Positions 6,686 to 12,036 of a DNA stretch of 12,036 nt are shown piece by piece. Below the pieces are notes generated by a model. That model made no database searches and was not told the origin of the DNA. It saw only the letters and a list, made by a program, of their open reading frames with translations. The translations under genes and the position numbers were made by a program. This DNA comes from JBMNNS01 sp050942625 (lineage in GTDB: Bacteria; Bacillota; Dethiobacteria; DTU022; UBA8154). The stretch spans positions 1 to 12,036 of the forward strand of contig JBMNNS010000051.1 of assembly GCA_050942625.1 (NCBI GenBank), read 5' to 3'. Numbering within the stretch: the first letter of the stretch is position 1; every line of letters starts with the position of its first letter.

Positions 6686-6790
6686 GTAACTACTCAGAAA
6701 GTAAGGATTAGATCAAAAAAACCAGCCTGAAATCCTGGTGGCTCAAAATGTTTTAAACCTGCCCCAGATGTTGTGGACCTGAGTAGTTAC
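6686..6790. repeat. 105-bp element bounded by perfect 12-bp inverted repeats (possible MITE or leader stem)
   Basis: GTAACTACTCAG (6686-6697) and CTGAGTAGTTAC (6779-6790) are exact inverse complements. The enclosed 81 bases hold no ORF. Inside, ACCAG (6721-6725) pairs with CTGGT (6735-6739); on the minus strand this hairpin is followed by a run of T, like a terminator facing nikR. Ends starting with GTAA are typical of IS66-family elements, so a transposase-less MITE is plausible. The 8-bp flanks (AGTAACCT and CACTGCAA) are not a target duplication. Alternatively it is a large stem in the sigG leader RNA. Confidence 0.5.
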
Positions 6791-6828
6791 CACTGCAAGC
6801 TATTTTGTTCCGGAGGGATGAACTTGTC

Positions 6829-7671
6829 ATGTATAATTATGGGAAAGTAGAAATAAGTGGGGTAAATACCTATGAACTTTCTACAATATCCTGGGATAAG
6901 ATGAAAAAATTATTTGAACGCTTTATCGGGGGTGAAAGGGAAGTCAGGGAGGAGCTAATTAACTGCAATTTAAAGCTAGTTCTTAGTGTCCTGAAAAGGT
7001 TTAGGAACCGTGGGGAAAATATGGATGATCTGTTTCAAATAGGTTGCATTGGTTTGATGAAGGCAGTAGACAATTTTAAATTGGAACACAGCGTTAACTT
7101 TTCTACTTATGCTGTACCGATGATTTTGGGGGAAATAAAACGTTATCTAAGGGATAACAATTATCTACATATGAGCCGCTCCTTAAAGGTAACTGCCCAA
7201 AAAATCCAGGAAATTAGGGAACAAATGCTGCAAAAAAACCAAAAAGAACCCTCCATAATGGAAATTGCCCAGGAAATGAACATGGAAATAGAGGAAATTG
7301 TCCTTGCATACAATGTTAACATGGATCCCATTTCCTTGTTTGAACCGGTTTTTAGCGACAGCACCGACCCCTTGCATTTGTTGGACCTTATAAAAGACAT
7401 GGAGAATGTGGATGAACGTTGGCTCGAAAATATTGCGCTCCAAGAAGCATTGGAAATATTAAGCCCACGGGAAAGATATATAATTATAGCACGATTTTTC
7501 CAGGGGAAAACACAGGTGGAAGTAGCCGACAAAGTAGGTATTTCCCAGGCCCAGATTTCCCGCATTGAAAAGGGGGCCTTGCGCAGTATCCGTGATTATT
7601 ATAATGACAAAAACGAAAGTAAGAAGGCCAAATCTGAAAACAAAGGAGGGGGATTGGAATGCTTTGGCTAA
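6829..7671 (+). CDS. sigG: SigG-type sporulation RNA polymerase sigma factor
   Basis: 280-aa sigma-70 group factor of the SigF/SigG class, which directs RNA polymerase to forespore promoters. It lacks region 1.1. The SigG-type N-terminus KVEISGVNT is at 6-14. Region 2 holds NLKLVLSV (47-54), DDLFQIGCIGLMKAVDNF (66-83) and FSTYAVPMILGEIKRYLRDNN (91-111). Region 3 follows at about 118-165 and DPISLFEP at 166-173. Region 4 ends with the helix-turn-helix GKTQVEVADKVGISQAQISRIEK (226-248). N45 matches the Asn that marks sigma-G against the Glu of sigma-F. The ATG at 6829 is preferred over an in-frame TTG at 6805 because GGAGGG (6812-6817) lies between them and the SigG N-terminus begins here. The middle region (HMSRSLKVTAQKIQEIRE; AYNVNMDPISL) diverges from typical SigG, so a paralogue is possible. 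Its last 13 bases overlap spoIIR. Confidence 0.85.
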   Translation: MYNYGKVEISGVNTYELSTISWDKMKKLFERFIGGEREVREELINCNLKLVLSVLKRFRNRGENMDDLFQIGCIGLMKAVDNFKLEHSVNFSTYAVPMILGEIKRYLRDNNYLHMSRSLKVTAQKIQEIREQMLQKNQKEPSIMEIAQEMNMEIEEIVLAYNVNMDPISLFEPVFSDSTDPLHLLDLIKDMENVDERWLENIALQEALEILSPRERYIIIARFFQGKTQVEVADKVGISQAQISRIEKGALRSIRDYYNDKNESKKAKSENKGGGLECFG

Positions 7672-8357
7672 TACCTAACTTCCTGAAAATTTACCTTGGA
7701 AGGATGTGGAGACCTGCTTCCAAAATTTTAATATTGTTATTACCCTTCTTTTTGTTTTTATATATATCAGTTCCAATAAATTTTCCAAGAATGTTAAAAT
7801 CGCCAGAAAATGGGTGCGGGCTACTCTCTAAAGGGACAAGTCCACAGGAAGTAATTCGTTTTCACGTCAAGGCCCATAGTGATAGGCCTGAGGACCAAAG
7901 AATTAAAAACGAACTGGCGAAAATGTTGATAGATGTCTATGGCCCATCCTGGGGGAAATGTAAGAACAGTAGCGAACTCAAAATTATGCTGGGTAAGAGC
8001 GTTAATATCCTGGAAGAAAAAGCACAGCATTTTTTGCTGGACGAGGGGATTCAACATAGGGTTCAAGCAACCCTGGAGAAACGATTTTTCCCTGCTCGAA
8101 GCTATGCCGGTTATTTTTATCCGGCAGGGGAATATGATGCACTTTATGTTACTATTGGTGATGGTGCAGGGGAAAATTGGTGGTGTGTCCTCTTCCCGCC
8201 CCTTTGTTTCAATATATTTCCTATGAAAACAAACAATGAAAGGGTCAGGGAACCTGAAACCAGAGGAAGTCTGGTAGTAACTGAGGAAGGGTCTGAAAAC
8301 CGTTCAGGTAAAAAGTGGTGTTTCTGGCTGGTAGAATTTTTTAGGGGTAATACATAG
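7659..8357 (+). CDS. spoIIR: Stage II sporulation protein R (SpoIIR)
   Basis: 232-aa secreted or membrane-anchored signal protein made in the forespore; in Bacillus it acts across the septum on SpoIIGA to trigger pro-sigma-E processing in the mother cell. A hydrophobic segment at about 21-40 is the signal anchor. Family motifs are IRFHVKAHSD (66-75), YPAGEYDAL (154-162), GENWWCVLFPPLCF (171-184) and the C-terminal KKWCFWLVEFF (218-228). The ATG lies inside the end of sigG, with GGAGG (7645-7649) 9 bases upstream, so the two are translationally coupled. A Met at residue 16 is a poorer start because GGAAGG abuts it with no spacing. Finding it downstream of prmC matches the Bacillus order, but the sigma gene in front of it does not. 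Confidence 0.95.
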   Translation: MLWLIPNFLKIYLGRMWRPASKILILLLPFFLFLYISVPINFPRMLKSPENGCGLLSKGTSPQEVIRFHVKAHSDRPEDQRIKNELAKMLIDVYGPSWGKCKNSSELKIMLGKSVNILEEKAQHFLLDEGIQHRVQATLEKRFFPARSYAGYFYPAGEYDALYVTIGDGAGENWWCVLFPPLCFNIFPMKTNNERVREPETRGSLVVTEEGSENRSGKKWCFWLVEFFRGNT

Positions 8358-8412
8358 TAATTCAGTAGATTTGGTGATTATTATTGCTGTTTTAGGGTAT
8401 GATGATCAGGAT

Positions 8413-8449
8413 AGCCCTCATTTCTTCAAAGAATATGGGGGCTTTATTA
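8413..8449 (+). terminator. Likely intrinsic terminator of sigG-spoIIR
   Basis: AGCCCTCAT (8413-8421) pairs with ATGGGGGCT (8435-8443), with one T-G wobble. The stem extends inward through TTCT/AGAA with a single bulge. It is followed by TTATTAGTT, a moderate T-rich tail. It lies 56 bases after the spoIIR stop. The rest of the 8358-8599 gap is AT-rich, with no recognised promoter for the next gene. Confidence 0.6.
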
Positions 8450-8599
8450 GTTAGATAAGCTAAAAAAATAAGAGGTAATTATATTTTAAATATTACAATT
8501 TATATTATTTGCTGGGTTTTGCCGGACTATTTAAAGGAGAAAAAGTAAGCGTATAGAAATCTTTTCTAGGGAATCTAATACACAGGAGGTTTTTCTTCT

Positions 8600-10207
8600 A
8601 TGAATTGGCTGATAGCCATGGGAACGTTTGGCGGCCTTGGGATGTTTCTTTTTGGTATTCAAATGATGGCTTCAGGGATGCAAAAAATTGCAGGGAATAA
8701 ATTAAAGAATATCCTGGAGGTGTTGACCGGCAAACCAATCATTGGGGTCGTTACCGGTATCCTGGTAACCGTGCTGGTACAAAGTAGTAGCACGACTACG
8801 GTAATGCTGGTGGGTTTTGTTAACGCAGGCTTAATGACCCTTACCCAGGCTGTCAGTGTTATTATGGGTGCAAATATTGGAACGACAATTACCGCCCAGA
8901 TTATCTCCTTTAAGTTGGATTTTCTGGCCCTGCCTGCTGTTGGAATCGGCAGTTTATTAAATTTTTTTGGAAAGAGAAAGTTCCATCGCTATTTTGGGCA
9001 GGTTGTTTTAGGATTTGGGTTTTTATTTTTAGGAATGGTTACTATGTCCGAGGCCATGTTCCCATTGAGGGAAAGCCCACTATTTTTAAACCTGCTGGTT
9101 AGATTTGCTGATTATCCTCTTCTGGGTGTTCTAGCTGCAACTATTTTTACCGCTGTCATCCAGAGTAGCAGCGCTGCTACCGGGATTATTATTGCCCTTA
9201 CAATGCAGAATATCCTGACCATTGAAGCGGTTGTACCTTTAATTTTGGGAACAAATATTGGAACATGCATTACTGCCTTGCTGGCCAGTATTGGTACTTC
9301 CCAGTCGGCACGAAAGACAGCAATAGCCCATGTACTTTTTAACCTCATAGGGGTTGTTGTTTTTTTTGTTTTCCTCGGGCCTTTTACCAGGTTAACGATC
9401 TATTCTGCCGATACGGTTTGGCGTCAGGCGGCCAATGCACATACTTTTTTTAACTTGGTGAATACAGTACTTATTTTCCCTTTCTTCAAAAATTTTATCA
9501 GATTTATAAATTTAATTGTCCCGGGGGAAGATGTTTCTATAGAACTTGGCCCCAAGTTTTTGGATAAAAGGATGTTAAAAACACCTGCTGTAGGGATACA
9601 GGCAGCCCGGCAGGAATTAAAAAGAATGGCCAACATTGTCAGGGAAATGGTAAAGGACTCCATAGATGTTTTTTGTAAAGGGGAACGAAAAAAAATACCA
9701 CATATTCTCCAGATGGAGGACCTGGTGGATGGGCTGGAAAAAGAAATTAATGTTTACCTGCAGGATTTGTCACAACATTCCCTGACAAGGCAACAAAGCA
9801 TTGTTGTTTCCAGCATTATGAGTGCTGCCAATGACCTGGAGCGCATTGGTGATCATGCCCAGAATATTGTGCAATTGACAGATGTTGTTTTTGAAGACAG
9901 GATGCCGATTACACCGACAGCAAAAAAAGAGGTTTACAGCATGTTTGAAAAGGTTGATGAAATGATGGAGAAAACCATCACTGCTTTGTCCGAGGAGAAT
10001 ATAGAAATTGCCCGGCAGGTTGTAGGGATGGATGATGTTGTAGATAATATGGAAAAGGTTTTAAGGAAGAACCATATTGAACGTGTAAACCGCAAAGAAT
10101 GTAGTGCTACTGTTGGTGTAATTTATCTTGACATATTAAGCAACCTGGAAAGAATAGCAGACCATAGTACCAACGTATCCCAAATAATTGTGGATGAGTT
10201 TATATAA
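8600..10207 (+). CDS. Na/Pi cotransporter family protein with C-terminal PhoU-like domain
   Basis: 535-aa membrane protein of the NptA/YjbB-like sodium-phosphate cotransporter family, predicted to move phosphate with sodium. The membrane part (about 1-305) shows the family's inverted duplication. Each half has a QSSS motif: QSSSTTT (61-67) and QSSSAAT (188-194). Each is followed by a glycine-rich GANIGT (90-95) or GTNIGT (217-222). Residues about 335-535 form a helical PhoU-like domain with the metal-binding-type repeats NDLERIGDHAQN (411-422) and NLERIADHSTN (515-525). The ATG has AGGAGG (8584-8589) 10 bases upstream. No pst, phoR or phoB gene is near. It lies between spoIIR and tsaC, which are close together in Bacillus, so it looks like an insertion. 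Direction of phosphate flow is unknown; related proteins can export. Confidence 0.92.
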   Translation: MNWLIAMGTFGGLGMFLFGIQMMASGMQKIAGNKLKNILEVLTGKPIIGVVTGILVTVLVQSSSTTTVMLVGFVNAGLMTLTQAVSVIMGANIGTTITAQIISFKLDFLALPAVGIGSLLNFFGKRKFHRYFGQVVLGFGFLFLGMVTMSEAMFPLRESPLFLNLLVRFADYPLLGVLAATIFTAVIQSSSAATGIIIALTMQNILTIEAVVPLILGTNIGTCITALLASIGTSQSARKTAIAHVLFNLIGVVVFFVFLGPFTRLTIYSADTVWRQAANAHTFFNLVNTVLIFPFFKNFIRFINLIVPGEDVSIELGPKFLDKRMLKTPAVGIQAARQELKRMANIVREMVKDSIDVFCKGERKKIPHILQMEDLVDGLEKEINVYLQDLSQHSLTRQQSIVVSSIMSAANDLERIGDHAQNIVQLTDVVFEDRMPITPTAKKEVYSMFEKVDEMMEKTITALSEENIEIARQVVGMDDVVDNMEKVLRKNHIERVNRKECSATVGVIYLDILSNLERIADHSTNVSQIIVDEFI

Positions 10208-10254
10208 AAAGGATGTAACTTATTTCGAGTTCCGTGAAATAGGGAGGTTGCCAA

Positions 10255-10725
10255 ATGGACAATAAAATAGGGGAATTGGAGGAACGCTTCAAAAAGTACC
10301 GTCTAACCCCCCAACGCCGGTTGGTGTTGGAGATATTCATGGAGAACAAGGAAAGACATCTTAGCGCAGAAGAGGTATATAGCATAAGCAGGGAAAAAAA
10401 GCAAGAAATTGGCCTTGCCACAATCTATCGTACACTTGACTTGTTAGAAGAACTTAATTTATTGCATAGATTATACTTTGGCGATGGACGCAGTCGCTAT
10501 GAACTGGTGCAGGGAAATATAAGCGCTCACCCTCACCATCATTTGATTTGTTTACATTGTGAAGAAATCCTGGAGGTTGAAGAAGACTTGCTGCACCAGC
10601 TCGTTGACGTAATCAAGGAAAAGTACCAATTTGAAATAATTGACCATAACTTACAGTTTTTTGGTTATTGCCGTAATTGTGAAAAGCAAATTCAAGAACC
10701 TGAGGTTAAAAACCATAAAAAATAA
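10255..10725 (+). CDS. Fur-family metal-dependent transcriptional regulator
   Basis: 156-aa ferric-uptake-regulator-family repressor. The winged-helix DNA-binding domain (about 1-85) contains GLATIYRTLDLL (53-64). The dimerisation domain has two structural-zinc pairs: C99/C102 (CLHC) and C139/C142 (CRNC). Aligning to Bacillus PerR, the regulatory metal ligands are H35, E83, H94, H96 and E107. PerR has Asp at the second and fifth positions (D85, D104), while Fur has Glu. The residues therefore favour an iron-sensing Fur over a peroxide-sensing PerR, but this is inference from a hand alignment. The ATG has GGGAGG (10242-10247) 7 bases upstream and follows the transporter by 47 bases, so they may share a transcript. 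No Fur box was recognised upstream. Confidence 0.9.
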   Translation: MDNKIGELEERFKKYRLTPQRRLVLEIFMENKERHLSAEEVYSISREKKQEIGLATIYRTLDLLEELNLLHRLYFGDGRSRYELVQGNISAHPHHHLICLHCEEILEVEEDLLHQLVDVIKEKYQFEIIDHNLQFFGYCRNCEKQIQEPEVKNHKK

Positions 10726-10775
10726 AAACTTTGATACTAAAATAGCCGGTGGTTTTGGTGAAGGAGTTGAATATT

Positions 10776-11858
10776 GTGGCATGGCTGGGGATCAAAGGAA
10801 CGGTTTTACTACAATCCTCCAATTCTTTTGAGGAAAGAAAAGCACTTGCTTATGCTGCAGGAATTTTGAATGCAGGTGGGCTGGTGGCTTTCCCTACTGA
10901 AACTGTTTATGGTCTTGGAGCTAACGCTTTCAGCTCACCAGCAGTTGCAAAAATTTTCCGGGCAAAAAAAAGACCAGCGGACAACCCCCTTATCGTTCAT
11001 ATTGCTAAAATGGAACAAATGTATGAATTAGCTTCAACAATTCCCCCAGAAGCTTTGTTGCTTGGTCAAAAGTTTTGGCCGGGGCCCCTCACTATTATTT
11101 TACCTAAAAAAAAAATAGTACCAGATATAACAACAGCAGGACTTCCTTCCATAGCTATCCGGATTCCTTCCCATCCCCTTGCCCTAAAATTAATTAGGGC
11201 GGCAGGTTTGCCATTGGCAGCTCCAAGCGCTAATTTATCAGGACGGCCCAGTCCAACAAAAGCAAAACATGTTTTAGGGGAAATGGCAGGCAGGATAAAC
11301 GCAATTATTGATGGGGGAGATTGTATCTTTGGGTTGGAGTCAACGGTGCTAAGTCTGGTGTCAACACCTCCTTCGCTATTGCGACCAGGAGGCGTTACTT
11401 TGGAGATGTTAGAAAGCTGTTTGAAAAAAGAAATACTCGATCTTTCTAATAGAGGTAAAGACGAAAATGACGGGTATACTCCACCTTCGCCGGGGATGAA
11501 ATATAGACACTATGCCCCAACAACCCCCCTTTATCTCGTAGAAGGTAAAGGCAAGCTGCAAAGGAAACAGATCATATCCCTTTATAATAGTCTAAACCTT
11601 CAAGGATGTAAGGTAGGTCTTCTCCTTTCCGAAGAAATGAAAAGATATTTTCCAACAGCTGTCTTGGAAGTGTTAGGTCCCCGGGAGGATCATCATCTAG
11701 CAGCCCGGAGACTTTTCCAAGCCCTGCGAAGGCTAGATGAACTAAAGCTAGATATAATTATAGCGGAAGGTGTTAATGAAACAGGGTTGGGCAGGGCCAT
11801 TATGAATAGGCTTCGTAAAGCTGCTACCAGAATATTTAATGCAGAAAAAAAGGTCTAG
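10776..11858 (+). CDS. tsaC: L-threonylcarbamoyladenylate synthase (Sua5/YwlC type)
   Basis: 360-aa enzyme that makes threonylcarbamoyl-AMP from threonine, bicarbonate and ATP, the first step of tRNA t6A37 formation. The YrdC-like catalytic domain (about 15-210) has PTETVYGLG (40-48), KKRPADNPLIVHI (64-76) and the nucleotide-binding SAN (151-153) in APSANLSGRPSPT. A linker with SPGMKYRHYAP (238-248) leads to the C-terminal Sua5 domain, so this is the long Sua5 form. The GTG at 10776 is chosen because AAGGAG (10761-10766) lies 9 bases upstream. A longer in-frame GTG at 10749 would place the ribosome binding site inside the gene. It starts 50 bases after the Fur gene and is followed by ywlE, as in the Bacillus ywlC-ywlE region. 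Confidence 0.95.
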   Translation: MAWLGIKGTVLLQSSNSFEERKALAYAAGILNAGGLVAFPTETVYGLGANAFSSPAVAKIFRAKKRPADNPLIVHIAKMEQMYELASTIPPEALLLGQKFWPGPLTIILPKKKIVPDITTAGLPSIAIRIPSHPLALKLIRAAGLPLAAPSANLSGRPSPTKAKHVLGEMAGRINAIIDGGDCIFGLESTVLSLVSTPPSLLRPGGVTLEMLESCLKKEILDLSNRGKDENDGYTPPSPGMKYRHYAPTTPLYLVEGKGKLQRKQIISLYNSLNLQGCKVGLLLSEEMKRYFPTAVLEVLGPREDHHLAARRLFQALRRLDELKLDIIIAEGVNETGLGRAIMNRLRKAATRIFNAEKKV

Positions 11859-11904
11859 AATTAACTATTTTGGAAAATTTTTTTTAAAAAAGGAGGTTTT
11901 GCTC

Positions 11905-12036
11905 GTGCCCAAAAAATTAAATATTCTTTTTATCTGTACAGGGAACACCTGCAGAAGTGTAATGGCGCAGGGATTATTTACAAAAATATGGGATGAATTG
12001 AACATAGAAAGGGATCTCACAGTATCTTCTGCAGGG
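11905..12036 (+). CDS. ywlE: Protein-arginine phosphatase YwlE (5' part, cut by window end)
   Basis: Start of a low-molecular-weight protein-tyrosine-phosphatase fold enzyme; 44 codons are visible. The P-loop CTGNTCRS (11-18) gives the nucleophile C11 and phosphate-binding R17. T15 aligns with Thr11 of Bacillus YwlE, which gives specificity for phospho-arginine over phospho-tyrosine, so it probably reverses McsB-type arginine phosphorylation. The residue after the P-loop is Val in SVMAQ, where SPMAE is usual; this is a mild variation. The GTG start has AGGAGG (11891-11896) 8 bases upstream. It lies 46 bases after tsaC, with no terminator between, only an AT-rich T-run/A-run (about 11878-11890). 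Confidence 0.9.
   Translation, partial: MPKKLNILFICTGNTCRSVMAQGLFTKIWDELNIERDLTVSSAG

Noticed and set aside
6678..6798. 8-bp target duplication flanking the inverted-repeat element
   Set aside because: The flanks AGTAACCT and CACTGCAA do not match, so insertion by an IS66-like element is not proven.
6805..6828. Longer sigG starting at TTG 6805
   Set aside because: The only good ribosome binding site (6812-6817) lies downstream of this codon, and SigG proteins begin close to the KVEIxGV motif.
6829..7671. Naming the sigma factor SigF
   Set aside because: N45, the N-terminal KVEISGVNT and the DPISLFEP segment match SigG, and no spoIIAA-spoIIAB precedes it.
8551..8580. GTATA followed by an ATCTAATA-like box as a forespore promoter for the transporter
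   Set aside because: The -10 match is poor, and the start site would fall on the AGGAGG at 8584-8589, leaving no ribosome binding site in the message.
10749..10775. Longer tsaC starting at GTG 10749
   Set aside because: AAGGAG at 10761-10766 fits the GTG at 10776 with 9-base spacing, while nothing suitable lies before 10749.
1..12036. CRISPR arrays, tRNA or rRNA genes, toxin-antitoxin or phage-defence genes
   Set aside because: No regularly spaced repeats, cloverleaf-like sequence or such protein families were seen on either strand.

Overview
The window reads as chromosomal DNA of a spore-forming member of the Firmicutes, most likely class Clostridia. The grounds are low-to-moderate GC, strong AGGAGG-type ribosome binding sites, TTG and GTG starts, two sporulation genes (a SigG-type sigma factor and spoIIR), and the gene order rho - rpmE - prfA - prmC - spoIIR - tsaC(ywlC) - ywlE. 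That order is a known Bacillus/Clostridium housekeeping block. Genus cannot be set from the sequence alone.

Layout. 206-1450: rho. 1451-1703: a gap with a short dispersed-repeat-like segment. 1704-2591: an exported LysM/M23 peptidase. 2700-3015: rpmE (ribosomal protein L31) with its own promoter and a clear intrinsic terminator. 3035-6014: a DUF1385 membrane protein, prfA (release factor 1) and prmC (its methyltransferase), all on the plus strand. 6015-6143: a pyrimidine-rich convergent gap. 6144-6563: nikR on the minus strand. 6564-6828: a divergent regulatory region. 6829-8357: a sigG-like gene overlapping spoIIR. 8358-8599: a gap with a terminator-like hairpin. 8600-10207: a Na/Pi cotransporter-family protein with a PhoU-like tail. 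10255-10725: a Fur-family regulator. 10776-11858: tsaC/Sua5. 11905 to the window end: the start of ywlE, a protein-arginine phosphatase. No gap exceeds 300 bases. No tRNA, rRNA, CRISPR array or intact transposase gene was seen.

How the genes fit together. Most are translation or RNA housekeeping: Rho termination, L31, RF1, RF1 glutamine methylation, and the tRNA t6A precursor enzyme. Inserted in this block are accessory regulators (NikR, Fur), a phosphate/sodium transporter, and a sporulation pair. The pair is the most unusual part. A SigG-type sigma factor, normally encoded beside spoIIGA-sigE, is here translationally coupled to spoIIR, whose product signals from the forespore to activate sigma-E. 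Upstream lies a good match to a forespore sigma-F/sigma-G promoter. Between that promoter and the gene is a 105-bp segment bounded by perfect 12-bp inverted repeats. A separate 10-bp inverted repeat overlaps both the nikR promoter and the forespore promoter, which could link nickel sensing to this operon. That link is inference.
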